Shown: piece after piece, positions 33,440 to 42,663 of the stretch | Position numbering within the stretch: the first letter of the stretch is position 1 | Layout: each line of letters opens with the position of its first letter | Assembly (NCBI GenBank): GCA_903893215.1 | Contig: CAITLJ010000026.1 | Span: forward strand, 1 to 51,085 | Reading direction: 5' to 3' | DNA from: an uncultured Ferrovum sp. | Lineage (GTDB): Bacteria > Pseudomonadota > Gammaproteobacteria > Burkholderiales > Ferrovaceae | Length of the DNA: 51,085 nt | Translations under genes and position numbers: made by a program | The notes under the pieces: model-generated | Told to the model about the DNA's origin: nothing | Databases searched by the model: none | What the model saw: the letters and a program-made list of their open reading frames with translations, nothing else

Positions 33440-35086
33440 ATGGCGCGCATCATTCCGGACGGCTGGGAAGCGCTCGCCGTCACCGGCGCAGCCGCGCGCG
33501 AGCGCGACACGCTGGCCCTGATGGCACGCCAGCTGGGCGAAGACTACACGGTCTATCACGGCGTGCACTGGACCCGTCTTGAGCACGGCCACGCCATCTT
33601 TGGTGAGGCCGACTTCATTATTGTCAACCGCAGCGGCAACCTGCTGGTGATCGAGCAGAAAAACGGACTGCTGGAAGAAACCGCCGACGGCCTGCTCAAA
33701 CACTACCCCGAGCGCAGAAAGCTGGTACCGCTGCAGATGGCGCGCACCCGTGATGCCCTTCTGAGCCGCCTGAAATCCAGACCCGGCTGCCAGGACCTGC
33801 GGGTGGAGATCCTGCTTTACTGCCCGGATTACCACGTCCAGCATCCGCATACGGCCGGCTTGCTGCCAGAACGCATCGTGGATGCCCGGCGTGCCGGACA
33901 ATTGTGCGGTGTGATCCGCAGCCTGCTGCCGGCAGGGGATGACCATAGTACCGTCCAGCAGGTACATCGCTTCCTGCAGGACCTGGTGGAACTCGAACCG
34001 GATGTCAGTGCCCTGATGGGGCAGGCCAGCGCATTGGTCACGCGCGTCGCAGGCGGCCTGGCGCACTGGGCGCGCTGTATCGAGATGCACCCCTTCCGGC
34101 TGCGCGTGCGTGGCACGGCCGGTTCCGGCAAGACCCAACTGGCCTTGGCCGAATATCGTGCCAGCGTGGAGGCCGGCAGGCGACCGCTGTATGTGTGCTT
34201 CAACCGCCCTCTGGCAGACCATTTCCAGCAGATTGTGCCGGCCGGCGGACGGGTGGCCAGCTTTCACCAATTCTGTGATCAGCGGCTGCGCGCGCGCGGT
34301 ACAGCCTTCGACTACCGGCAACCCGACGCCTTCGATCGACTGGTGCAGCAGGCCGCCAGCCTGCTGGTGGAACCCGCCGAACTGTTCGATGCGCTGATCA
34401 TTGATGAGGGGCAGGATTTTACCGAAAGCTGGGCCACGCTGGTGCTGCGCCACGCCCGCCCGGACGCGCGCCTGCTGTGGCTTGAAGATCCATTGCAGAA
34501 CGTGTACGACCGTCCGCCGGTGGCGCTACCTGACTGGGTGACCCTGCGCGCCGGAACCAACTTTCGCAGTCCGCCTTCCGTCGTGCGCGTGCTCAATCAC
34601 CTGCTCGAACTCGGTGGCCTGCCACGCGACATTGCAGCTGCGTCGCCGCTGGCCGGCGACGAGGTGGAATTCCTGACTTACGCCAACGCCGCAGAATTGC
34701 TGGCGCGCACCAAGGACGCCCTGCGCCTGTGCTGGTCCGCCGGTTTCCGCGCGCAGGATACCGTGCTCCTGTCCTACCATGGTCGGCAGCGTTCCACCGT
34801 GCTGCGTTTCGACAAGTTGGGGCAAGAGCGCCTGCGCAGTTTCACCGGCAGCTACGACCTGTTCGGCAGTCCGATCTATTCCGAAGGCGAGGTGCTGAGC
34901 GATTCGGTCTTGCGCTTCAAGGGGCAGTCGGCCCCGGCGGTGGTGCTGACCGAAATCGACTTCGCAGCGCTCGACCGGGTGGCGCTGGTGAGGCTGTTTG
35001 TCGGCATCACGCGTGCCCGACTCAAACTGGTATTGGTCTTGGCCGAGCACACTGCGCAATTGCTGACCCGATTGCAGGCACCCTGA
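33440..35086 (+). CDS. NERD-nuclease/SF1 helicase-like protein
   Basis: A 548-aa cytoplasmic protein. Residues ~20-130 form a NERD (nuclease-related) domain with the PD-(D/E)xK-like GEADFIIVNRSGNLLVIEQK (Asp58 ... Glu72-x-Lys74). An ATPase core of the UvrD/Rep superfamily follows: Walker A RGTAGSGKTQL (225-232), motif II ALIIDEGQDF (322-326), DARLLWLEDPLQNVY and RAGTNFRSPPSVVRVLNHLL, with VALVRLFVGITRARLKLVL at the C-terminus. The layout suggests DNA processing or repair, and similar NERD-helicases occur in defence contexts. Nothing else here forms a known defence system. It starts 10 bp after the response regulator gene. Confidence 0.85.
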   Translation: MARIIPDGWEALAVTGAAARERDTLALMARQLGEDYTVYHGVHWTRLEHGHAIFGEADFIIVNRSGNLLVIEQKNGLLEETADGLLKHYPERRKLVPLQMARTRDALLSRLKSRPGCQDLRVEILLYCPDYHVQHPHTAGLLPERIVDARRAGQLCGVIRSLLPAGDDHSTVQQVHRFLQDLVELEPDVSALMGQASALVTRVAGGLAHWARCIEMHPFRLRVRGTAGSGKTQLALAEYRASVEAGRRPLYVCFNRPLADHFQQIVPAGGRVASFHQFCDQRLRARGTAFDYRQPDAFDRLVQQAASLLVEPAELFDALIIDEGQDFTESWATLVLRHARPDARLLWLEDPLQNVYDRPPVALPDWVTLRAGTNFRSPPSVVRVLNHLLELGGLPRDIAAASPLAGDEVEFLTYANAAELLARTKDALRLCWSAGFRAQDTVLLSYHGRQRSTVLRFDKLGQERLRSFTGSYDLFGSPIYSEGEVLSDSVLRFKGQSAPAVVLTEIDFAALDRVALVRLFVGITRARLKLVLVLAEHTAQLLTRLQAP

Positions 35087-35103
35087 CCGCGACCGGCAAG
35101 ACA

Positions 35104-35748
35104 TCAACCGAGCAGTTGCCGCCGCAGCGCTTGTATCGCGCAGTCGGGCGTGGTCAGGACCGGTTTGCCGGTGGCTGCCGCCACCGCGGCCGCTGCGCGC
35201 GCAAGACTGAACTGCGCCAGGGCAATCACGTCGCAATCGCGCAACGTCAGCGCTTGGCGGGCAGCCAACGCGTCATGACGGCTGACGTCACCCGCATCGA
35301 GGGCCGCCAACGCGCCCTGCGCCAACGCGGTCTGCACTGGCCAGCCGGAGGGAAACTCGGCTGGCATGGTAGCCAGCGTAGGTCCGAACGTCGCCAGCAA
35401 TCCGACCCGCCCTCCGTGCGCCACCGCCTGGTCAATCATCGCCTGATTGGGCTTGAGCACCGGCATTGGCGCCAGATCGGCGATCACGGCCTCGATGCAG
35501 GGACCGAATGCGGAGCAGGTAAACAGAATGGCGTCTGCACCCGTATTGCGCGCATAGCGCCCCAGGGTGAGAAAGCGTTCGGTCATGGCGTGATCGAGCA
35601 TTCCGGTGCGCGCCAGGTCCGCCGACAGGCTATCGTCAAGCAGATTGCACAGCTCGGCCTCCGGCCAGAGCCGGGCGAACGCTGCCTCGATCGGCGGCGG
35701 CGAGTGACGCAAGGCGTGAATCAGGGCAATCCGCATAGACGGCGTCAT
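35104..35748 (-). CDS. Asp/Glu/hydantoin racemase family protein
   Basis: A 214-aa protein with the two-cysteine layout of the Asp/Glu racemase superfamily: the first Cys in ILFTCSAFGPC and the second in VLTTPDCAIQALR. MPVLKPNQAMID is the segment that binds the substrate carboxylate. These enzymes act without cofactors on alpha-carbons of amino acids, hydantoins or arylmalonates; the substrate here is unknown. The start is uncertain: ATG 35748 and ATG 35736 (MRIALIHALRHS) are both possible and neither has a strong ribosome-binding site. It is convergent with the NERD-helicase gene and divergent from a trans-sulfuration gene. Confidence 0.78.
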   Translation of the reverse strand: MTPSMRIALIHALRHSPPPIEAAFARLWPEAELCNLLDDSLSADLARTGMLDHAMTERFLTLGRYARNTGADAILFTCSAFGPCIEAVIADLAPMPVLKPNQAMIDQAVAHGGRVGLLATFGPTLATMPAEFPSGWPVQTALAQGALAALDAGDVSRHDALAARQALTLRDCDVIALAQFSLARAAAAVAAATGKPVLTTPDCAIQALRRQLLG

Positions 35749-35853
35749 CGTTAAGGACCGGGCCACCGATCATGCCAGCTGCATCAATGGTGCGCCAAGC
35801 CGGTCCGTCCCGTGGCAAGCTAGGGCGCTCTTTATTCATGCCTGCCAACGCCA

Positions 35854-37020
35854 ATGCCCACCGACGTCGCAACGCCCCTTTCCGCCCTTCACGGCAGCAC
35901 GCTGTCGGCGCAGGGCAACAGCCAGCATTGCCCCCCCTTTGGTGACATCGTCCGACCGATCCACCTGAGCACCACATTTGAGCGCGCCGCCGACGGCAGC
36001 TATCCCGGCGGCCGCACCTACGCGCGCGATCAAAGCCCGGCCTATGATGATGCCGAGGCGGTGCTCTGCGCGCTGGAAGGGGGCCGCGCCAGCCTGCTGT
36101 TCGCCTCTGGCCTGGCGGCCGCCACCAGCGTGGTCCAGGCGCTTGCGCCGGGCGACCGGGTGCTGGCGCCGCGCGCCTGCTACTGGGCCTGGCGCAAGTG
36201 GCTGCTTGAGGTGGCCACCCCCTGGGGCATCCGGGTGGACTGGTACGACAATGCCGATACTGCGCACCTGGCGCTACTGCTGGCAGCGGCGCCAACCCGG
36301 CTCGTCTGGATCGAAACCCCTGCCAACCCTACCTGGGAAGTGACGGATATTGCAGAGGTGGCGCACCTTGCACGGGCCCATGGTGCACTGGTGGTGGTCG
36401 ACTCTACCGTGGCCACCCCGGTGCTGACCCGCCCGCTGGCGCTGGGTGCCCACCTGGTGCTGCATTCCGCCACCAAATACCTGAACGGGCATTCCGACGT
36501 GGTGGCGGGCGCGCTGGTGGCGGGCGATCTGCCCGATGCACTCTGGATGCGGATCCGCCAGATCCGTGGCCTGGGTGGCGCGGTATTGGGCCCTTTCGAG
36601 GCATGGCTGCTGGTGCGCGGCATGCGCACGCTGTATCTGCGCGTGCACGCGGCCAGTGCCAACGCCCTGCGGCTGGCGCATGCCCTGACCACGCACCCGG
36701 CGGTGCTGGAAGTGCTGTATCCAGGCTTGCCGCAGCACGCCGGACATGCCATCGCCGCGCGCCAAATGCAGGGTGGCTTCAGCGGCATGCTGTCGGTACG
36801 GATGGTTGGCGGAGAGACTGCAGCGATCGCTGCGGCGGGCCGGTTGCGCCTGTTTCGCCAGGCGACGTCACTCGGCTCGGTAGAAAGCCTCGTCGAGCAT
36901 CGCGCCAGTGTCGAAGGGCCGGACTCGATGTGCCCGCGCGACCTGTTGCGACTGTCAGTCGGCATCGAGCACGCTGACGACCTGCTTGCCGACCTGCAGC
37001 AAGCCCTGATCGCCACCTGA
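35854..37020 (+). CDS. PLP-dependent trans-sulfuration (Cys/Met metabolism) enzyme
   Basis: A 388-aa fold-type I PLP enzyme of the cystathionine gamma-synthase/beta-lyase family. The PLP Lys is Lys208 in VLHSATKYLNGHSDVVAG. Other landmarks are RPIHLSTTFERAADGSYPGG, TYARDQSPAYDDAEAVL, FASGLAAATSVVQAL and the C-terminal SLGSVESLVEHRASVEGPDS. These place it near cystathionine beta-lyase-like proteins, but the exact reaction (synthase, lyase or gamma-lyase) cannot be told from sequence by eye. The enzyme is cytoplasmic. The start ATG 35854 fits the family; an 87-bp gap separates it from the divergent racemase gene. Confidence 0.85.
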   Translation: MPTDVATPLSALHGSTLSAQGNSQHCPPFGDIVRPIHLSTTFERAADGSYPGGRTYARDQSPAYDDAEAVLCALEGGRASLLFASGLAAATSVVQALAPGDRVLAPRACYWAWRKWLLEVATPWGIRVDWYDNADTAHLALLLAAAPTRLVWIETPANPTWEVTDIAEVAHLARAHGALVVVDSTVATPVLTRPLALGAHLVLHSATKYLNGHSDVVAGALVAGDLPDALWMRIRQIRGLGGAVLGPFEAWLLVRGMRTLYLRVHAASANALRLAHALTTHPAVLEVLYPGLPQHAGHAIAARQMQGGFSGMLSVRMVGGETAAIAAAGRLRLFRQATSLGSVESLVEHRASVEGPDSMCPRDLLRLSVGIEHADDLLADLQQALIAT

Positions 37021-37194
37021 ACTAATCTTAAGCATTTAAAAACAATAGGTTATAACCCTACCATGGCACTACAGGCTGTAGGTTGTGGAGCATAGACGGC
37101 ATTCCGCGCCGGGTGTTTAATCAAAGGGCATAATAACGATAAATTCAATCCGGACTGCGGGTGAAATGCAGCAAAACCCCAGTCGCAGTGCGCA

Positions 37195-39282
37195 ATGACC
37201 GCCAACCAAAAACCGCTGATTTCGATCAAACCAACAGTTCGCCCCAGCTTGTTTCGTTGCCTCGCAGCGACTACTCTCTGCGTGCTCGCCGGTGGTCAGC
37301 CAAGCTCGGCAGCGGGGCCGCCAGCACTGCCCGCCACCTTGCGCGTCGGACTGCTCAATCAGAACGATCTCGGCAACTCGCAAACGCAGATGCAGGCCCG
37401 TTCTTTGCCAGACGTGGACGGCATGCGCGGCGTGACCAACAACCTGTGGGAGCGCTACCAGAAACCGGCTGACATCCTGCTCTCGCTGGCCACGCTGACC
37501 GGCCTGACCCTTTCGCTGCTGCTCTGGCGCAGCAATCGGCGGCTGCGCGAATTGTCCAAGCTCTACTTCAATGCGCGCGCCAGCCTGCAGACCACAGCGG
37601 CTGCCTTCGACAGTCAGGTTGGCCTGCTGGTCACCGACAACCACCGCAAAATCCTGCGCGTGAACACCGCCTTCACCCAGATCCTGGGCTACACGGAGGG
37701 CGACCTGAAAGGCTCTTCAACGCGGGTCCTGCGCGCGGCCACCACAACGCACAAGCTGATTGACCAGGCCATGTCCTCCTTGCGCAACACTGGTCGCTGG
37801 CATGGCGAAATTAACTGCCGGCACAAGGACGGTCACCTGGTGCCCTGCCTGGTCACGGTGACGTCCATCCGCGAGGAAGCGGTTGGTATGGAGGGCTACG
37901 TCGGTTCGATTGTCGACGTCTCCCAGCAGCGTCGCGACCGCGCCCGAATTGAACAGCTGGCGTTCTTCGATTCCCTCACCGGGCTGCGTAACCGCAGTCA
38001 CTTTCTGGAACGACTGCGCAGCGAAGTGGAATTAGCCCATGCCGCCGGCTTGCATGGCGCGCTGATGTTTCTTGATCTGGACCACTTCAAAAACCTGAAT
38101 GACATGCATGGCCACGATGTGGGGGACCAGTTGCTGCAGCAGATTGCCTACCGCCTGCAGGCCGCAGTCGATTGCAACGGCATGGTGGCGCGGCTGGGCG
38201 GTGATGAATTCGTGATCCTGCTGCCCGGCCTGTCGAGCAACGCAGCAGCGGCGCTGGAGGCAGCCAACCAGGTGGCTGAACAGGTTCGTGCCAGCATCCT
38301 GCAACCCTACCAGCTGTCGCTCAAAGGCAAGGACATCAGCACGCAACTGAATTACAACTGCAGCGGCAGCATCGGTATCACGTTGTTCGGCCATGAGGCA
38401 CTCGAAGTACCGGAAGTGATGAAGCGCGCCGATATTGCCATGTTCATTGCCAAGCAGGCAGGCCGCAACACCATCCGGCATTACGACCCGCGCGTGCAGC
38501 ATGCCCTGCATGAGCGCGGCGCGCTCGGCTCCGCGCTCACCGAAGCCCTGCGTGACGGCCAACTGATGCTGGATTACCAACTGCAGGTGGACCGCTTCGG
38601 TGCCCCGCTTGCCGCAGAGTGCCTGCTGCGCTGGCAACACCCGGCGCGCGGCCTGCTTCGTCCTGCAGAGTTCATCCCGATCGCGGAGGACAATGGTGCG
38701 ATCGTGGAAATCGGTGACTGGGTGATTGAACAGGCTTGCATGACGCTTGCGCGCTGGCAGAAGATTCCTGCGCTGGCCCATTTGGAGCTGTGCGTGAACG
38801 TGAGTCCGCGGCAGTTTTCCGAAGCCAGGTTTGCCCGCAAGCTCTCCAGCAGCCTGCAACGGCACCAGGTCAGGCCGGCCCAGTTGACGCTCGAAATTAC
38901 CGAAAGCGTGGTGCTGGAACGCAACGATATGCTCAAAGACAGCCTGCACACCCTTTGCGAGCTGGGCGTGTCCTTGTCGATCGACGATTTTGGCACCGGT
39001 TACTCCTCGCTTACCTACCTGCAACGCCTGCCGCTGCGCCAGGTAAAAATCCATGGCAGCTTCATCGCCGACTTCGAGACCGAGCGCAGCGCCGCCGAGA
39101 TCGTGCGCGCCATCATCGCCCTTGCCCGCAGCCTGCACCTGACCGTGGTGGCCGAGGGGGTGGAAACCGAAGCCCAGCGACTGGCCCTGATCGACATGGG
39201 TTGCGAACTGCTGCAGGGCTATCATTTGAGTCCGCCGATGAAACTTCAGCAACTCGAGCAGCGTCTGTTGCAAGACGGTTGA
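37195..39282 (+). CDS. Membrane GGDEF-EAL protein with PAS domain
   Basis: A 695-aa signalling protein for cyclic di-GMP. Order: N-terminal signal/export segment (about 18-40), a short periplasmic part, a membrane helix (ILLSLATLTGLTLSLLLW, about 94-111), PAS (about 125-240), GGDEF (about 250-420) and EAL (about 430-690). The synthase motif is intact (ARLGGDEFVILL). In the phosphodiesterase domain EAL reads ECL (AAECLLRWQHP), and the usual KID reads KIH (RQVKIHGSFIADF). DDFGTGYSS and VVAEGVETEA are normal. The metal-binding Glu of EAL is kept, so activity is possible. ATG 37195 is the chosen start. It is monocistronic, with a GGTTATAACC palindrome at 37048-37057. Confidence 0.92.
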   Translation: MTANQKPLISIKPTVRPSLFRCLAATTLCVLAGGQPSSAAGPPALPATLRVGLLNQNDLGNSQTQMQARSLPDVDGMRGVTNNLWERYQKPADILLSLATLTGLTLSLLLWRSNRRLRELSKLYFNARASLQTTAAAFDSQVGLLVTDNHRKILRVNTAFTQILGYTEGDLKGSSTRVLRAATTTHKLIDQAMSSLRNTGRWHGEINCRHKDGHLVPCLVTVTSIREEAVGMEGYVGSIVDVSQQRRDRARIEQLAFFDSLTGLRNRSHFLERLRSEVELAHAAGLHGALMFLDLDHFKNLNDMHGHDVGDQLLQQIAYRLQAAVDCNGMVARLGGDEFVILLPGLSSNAAAALEAANQVAEQVRASILQPYQLSLKGKDISTQLNYNCSGSIGITLFGHEALEVPEVMKRADIAMFIAKQAGRNTIRHYDPRVQHALHERGALGSALTEALRDGQLMLDYQLQVDRFGAPLAAECLLRWQHPARGLLRPAEFIPIAEDNGAIVEIGDWVIEQACMTLARWQKIPALAHLELCVNVSPRQFSEARFARKLSSSLQRHQVRPAQLTLEITESVVLERNDMLKDSLHTLCELGVSLSIDDFGTGYSSLTYLQRLPLRQVKIHGSFIADFETERSAAEIVRAIIALARSLHLTVVAEGVETEAQRLALIDMGCELLQGYHLSPPMKLQQLEQRLLQDG

Positions 39283-39386
39283 CCGGCCCCATCCTGCGTT
39301 GGCTGGCAGCCTGATCACAGGCCGAGCTGATCTGATCAGCACCCGACGGTGGCCACCCGCTTTCATCAACAAGGAGTTTTACCTGC

Positions 39387-40076
39387 ATGGGCAAGATCAT
39401 TGACTACGCGCGCCCCGATGGCGCCAGCGTCACCGGCTATCTGGCCGAACCCGCCGACCCGCATGCCCCCGGCATTGTGGTGATCCAGGAATGGTGGGGC
39501 CTGAATGACCAGATCAAGGGCGTGGCCGACCGCCTGGCCGCCGAGGGCTACCGCGCCCTGGTGCCCGACCTGTATCGCGGCAAGGTCACCCTGGAGGCCG
39601 CAGAAGCGCATCACCTGATGACCGGTCTCGACTTCAGCGATGCCGCAGGACAGGATGTGCGTGGCGCCCTGCAATACCTCAAGGCCACCGGCAGCCACAA
39701 GGCCGGCGTGACCGGTTTCTGCATGGGTGGCGCGCTCACCCTGCTGGCCGCTTCGCACGTACCGGAAGTGGATGCCGCCTGCGCCTGGTATGGCTACCCC
39801 CCGCTGGAATTTATCAATGCCGATACGCTGAATGCCCCGCTGATGGCCCACTGGGCAGTGCATGACGAGTTCTTTGCCATCGCCGGAGTAGACGCGCTGC
39901 AGGCCAAGCTGGATACCGCAGGCAAGACCTACCAATTCTTCCGCTACGACGCCAAGCACGCCTTCGCCAACGAGGAAGCCGATGACCGCGGCCTCCCACC
40001 GCTGAAGCATGACGCAGCGGCCAGCCAACTCGCCTGGGAGCGCACCCTGCCGTTCTTCAAGCGTACGCTCGGCTGA
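39387..40076 (+). CDS. Dienelactone hydrolase family protein
   Basis: A 229-aa alpha/beta hydrolase. The catalytic triad is visible: Cys112 in VTGFCMGGALTLL, Asp in HWAVHDEFF, and His in YDAKHAFANEE. The oxyanion region includes VIQEWWGLNDQ, where Glu-Trp-Trp-Gly is typical of dienelactone hydrolases. It cleaves dienelactones or related esters in the cytoplasm, but in this group the physiological substrate is usually unknown, and no aromatic-degradation genes are near. AAGGAG lies 12 bases before ATG 39387. A strong hairpin follows at 40108. Confidence 0.92.
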   Translation: MGKIIDYARPDGASVTGYLAEPADPHAPGIVVIQEWWGLNDQIKGVADRLAAEGYRALVPDLYRGKVTLEAAEAHHLMTGLDFSDAAGQDVRGALQYLKATGSHKAGVTGFCMGGALTLLAASHVPEVDAACAWYGYPPLEFINADTLNAPLMAHWAVHDEFFAIAGVDALQAKLDTAGKTYQFFRYDAKHAFANEEADDRGLPPLKHDAAASQLAWERTLPFFKRTLG

Positions 40077-40107
40077 ACCAGCACGCCCCACCTGCCGCAG
40101 TCCTGCC

Positions 40108-40138
40108 GCAGCAAGGCGCCATTCTGGCGCCTTGCTGC
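40108..40138. terminator. Perfect 14-bp stem hairpin after the dienelactone hydrolase gene
   Basis: GCAGCAAGGCGCCA (40108-40121) pairs fully with 40125-40138 around a TTC loop. There is no T-run on the plus strand, so it is not a classical rho-independent terminator. It may still stop transcripts or protect the mRNA end. Confidence 0.55.
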
Positions 40139-40185
40139 GCCTGCATAATCCGGCTGACCGCGCGCCGGGTTGACCTTGCGCGGGT

Positions 40186-40215
40186 TTGACAGGCAGGGTC
40201 CGCTCGCCCTAACAT
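40186..40215 (+). promoter_or_regulatory. Sigma-70-type promoter of the GH81 gene
   Basis: A perfect -35 TTGACA (40186-40191), an 18-bp spacer and -10 TAACAT (40210-40215). The LacI-type palindrome lies 10 bp further on, over the expected transcription start, the usual place for repression. Confidence 0.6.
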
Positions 40216-40225
40216 CGACGCACAA

Positions 40226-40239
40226 TGAAAGCGCTTTCA
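40226..40239. promoter_or_regulatory. LacI-type operator of the GH81 gene
   Basis: A perfect 14-bp palindrome TGAAAGCGCTTTCA, identical to that at 50503-50516. It overlaps the predicted start of the GH81 transcript. Confidence 0.85.
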
Positions 40240-40286
40240 AAGCGTCCACCGTGCTGGCCCGCAGATGACGGGTGGAGGAGATCCAG

Positions 40287-42662
40287 ATGGCTAGTGGCCT
40301 GCGCGCCGTTCGGGCGCTGACCGTGTTGTTGGCTTTGGCGACAGGCATCGCCATCACACCCGCCCAAGGCGCAGAATCATTGGACGACAGCCACACGGTA
40401 GGACTCGGTCGCCTGCGCGCCAGTGCCAAGCCCGGCGGCTTGGGCACCCCGGCAGCATTGCCGGCCACCCCCGGGCGCGATCAGGCCATCACGCAACGGG
40501 CGATCCCCAGTAACCAGTGGTATTCGTCCCTGCTGTTCGGACGCTGGTCCGATGTGATCCACGCGCATCCCGCCACGTACCGCACCAGCGCCGACGGGCT
40601 GGAGATCGGGTATCCGGTGCGCAGTGTGGTCAACGCACCCGGCCACGGCAACGATATCGCCTATGCACATCGGGCTGCGCTGACGCTGCAAGCCACCGGC
40701 TTTCAGCCGGAAGCTTCCCGTCTGGCCGGCTTCGGCGACTTTTCTGCACAGGTGCGCATGGCCGCCGCGAATGGCGAAGCCCTGGAGGCCACGCTGGTGC
40801 ACGGTAGCCCGCTCAGCTACTACCAGATCAGCAGTGGGGACCTGCGCGTCAGGCTGGCGGCCGGCGCGCGCCCGTGCACCACCGTCACCGCCGCCAACCA
40901 GCTCTGCGTGCATGTGCTGGAGCGGGACTTTGCAGTGTTCGCACCGCAGGATGCCGCATGGGTGGACCGCGACTCTTCCAGTCCGCGGCTGGTGTTCGGC
41001 AAGCAGGCACGCTGGTTCAGCGTCGCCCTGCTGCCCGACGAATCCGCCGCGACACTTGCGCTGTTTGCACGGCATGCCGGTACCTTCATCACCGCCACCC
41101 GGGTGGACTGGCATTACGATGCCGCCACCAGCCGGGTCGACACCACGTTCAGTGTGCAGACCCGGCGCATGCCGGGTGCAGACGCCACGGACGACCGCGC
41201 TGCCGATCGCCCCGACAGCAACACCGCCGGCACCACTGACGGCAACCAACCCCTGCTCGGCCTGTATCTGCATCAGGTTCAGGCCTTGCAGGAAAATATC
41301 AATACTGCGCTGCGCTATGACTCGGTGCGCGGTCCGATCAAGGTGCTGGCAGCCAATCGGTTTACCGTGCGGCAGACCTGGCAGGGCATCCTGCCCTGGT
41401 GGGGTGGCCTGCAGGACCCGGAGCACCGTGAACAACTGGCCAGCGTGCTCGGTGGCGACGCTGCACGCGCGCGCAACCTGTATTCAAACCAGTTGGGGCG
41501 CGGCACGTATTGGTACGGCAAGGCACTGGCCGCCCAGGCGCAACTGCTGTGCGTGGCCGAACAGGAAGGGGACCTGAAACTGCGCGACAGCCTGCTGGCA
41601 AGCCTCAAAGAGCGCCTGCAAACCTGGTTCCGCGGTGAAGGACGCGACGCGTATTTCGTGCAGGACGCCCGGCTAGGCACCGTGGTGGGATACCCCGATG
41701 AGTACGGCAGTGTCGCCCATCTCAACGACCACCACTTCCATTATGGATACTGGATTCAGGCGGCGGCGCAGGTTGCGCTGCGCGATCCGCTGTGGGCCAG
41801 TGATGCGCAATGGGGTGGCATGGTAAATCTGCTGGTCGCCGACATTGCCACCAGCGCACACGACCGCGCCGACTTCCCCTTTGTGCGCAATTTCGACCCA
41901 TACGAAGGCCACGCGTGGGCTTCCGGGGACGCCACCATGTACGACGGCAACAATCAGGAGTCATCGTCAGAAGCCATGAACGCGTGGGCCGGGCTGGTGC
42001 TATGGGGCGAAGCCACCCATCGCCCGGAACTGCGCGATCTCGGCATCTGGCTCTATACCAGCGAAGCTGCCGCGATTGACCAGTATTGGTTTGACCGCAA
42101 CGGCACCCTGTTTCCCGAGGCGTATGGCCATCCGGTGGCCGCCCAGGTCTTCGGTGGCCGCTATGCGTACAACACCTGGTGGACCGAGGAACCGCGGCAG
42201 ATCCAGGGGATCAACCTGATCCCGATCACGCCGGCCTCGCTCTATCTGGGCAAAGACCCCGCCTACATCCAGCGCTTCATGGCCGCCCTGGTGCCAGCGC
42301 GGGCCTACTATGCCGCGCATGGCACCGGCGACGGCACGCCAGCGGATATCTGGCAGGACATCTTCGCCAGCTTCGAGGCACTCGCTGATCCGGATGCCGC
42401 GCTGGCGCATTGGAAGTCACGCGGCAGCAACGAACTGGGCGACACACGCTCGCGCACCCTGTTCTGGCTGCTCAGCCTGAAGGAAATGGGGATCCCCGAT
42501 TTCACCGTGCACGCCGACACCCCCCTTTACGGCGTGTTTCGCACCGCGGCAGGCCAGCGCACCTATCTGGCCTACAACAGCAGCAGTCAGGCCATGTCAG
42601 TCCGCTTCAGCGACGGCAAGGTGCTGCAGGTGGCCCCGAACAGCCTGACGCGCAGCCACTGA
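40287..42662 (+). CDS. Secreted GH81 endo-beta-1,3-glucanase
   Basis: A 791-aa glycoside hydrolase of family 81, which cuts beta-1,3-glucans such as laminarin or curdlan internally. A signal peptide is clear (RALTVLLALATGIAITPAQG-AES). Family marks are PSNQWYSSLLFGRWSD, LNDHHFHYGYWIQAAAQVAL (catalytic Asp region), NFDPYEGHAWASGDATM and NNQESSSEAMNAWAGLVLWG (catalytic Glu region). There is no separate carbohydrate-binding module; length is that of a single GH81 catalytic unit. ATG 40287 follows GGAGGAG (40274-40280), a strong ribosome-binding site. The stop is one base from the stop of the converging ABC ATPase gene. Control by a LacI-family repressor is likely from the operator over its promoter. 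Confidence 0.93.
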   Translation: MASGLRAVRALTVLLALATGIAITPAQGAESLDDSHTVGLGRLRASAKPGGLGTPAALPATPGRDQAITQRAIPSNQWYSSLLFGRWSDVIHAHPATYRTSADGLEIGYPVRSVVNAPGHGNDIAYAHRAALTLQATGFQPEASRLAGFGDFSAQVRMAAANGEALEATLVHGSPLSYYQISSGDLRVRLAAGARPCTTVTAANQLCVHVLERDFAVFAPQDAAWVDRDSSSPRLVFGKQARWFSVALLPDESAATLALFARHAGTFITATRVDWHYDAATSRVDTTFSVQTRRMPGADATDDRAADRPDSNTAGTTDGNQPLLGLYLHQVQALQENINTALRYDSVRGPIKVLAANRFTVRQTWQGILPWWGGLQDPEHREQLASVLGGDAARARNLYSNQLGRGTYWYGKALAAQAQLLCVAEQEGDLKLRDSLLASLKERLQTWFRGEGRDAYFVQDARLGTVVGYPDEYGSVAHLNDHHFHYGYWIQAAAQVALRDPLWASDAQWGGMVNLLVADIATSAHDRADFPFVRNFDPYEGHAWASGDATMYDGNNQESSSEAMNAWAGLVLWGEATHRPELRDLGIWLYTSEAAAIDQYWFDRNGTLFPEAYGHPVAAQVFGGRYAYNTWWTEEPRQIQGINLIPITPASLYLGKDPAYIQRFMAALVPARAYYAAHGTGDGTPADIWQDIFASFEALADPDAALAHWKSRGSNELGDTRSRTLFWLLSLKEMGIPDFTVHADTPLYGVFRTAAGQRTYLAYNSSSQAMSVRFSDGKVLQVAPNSLTRSH

Positions 42663-42663
42663 C

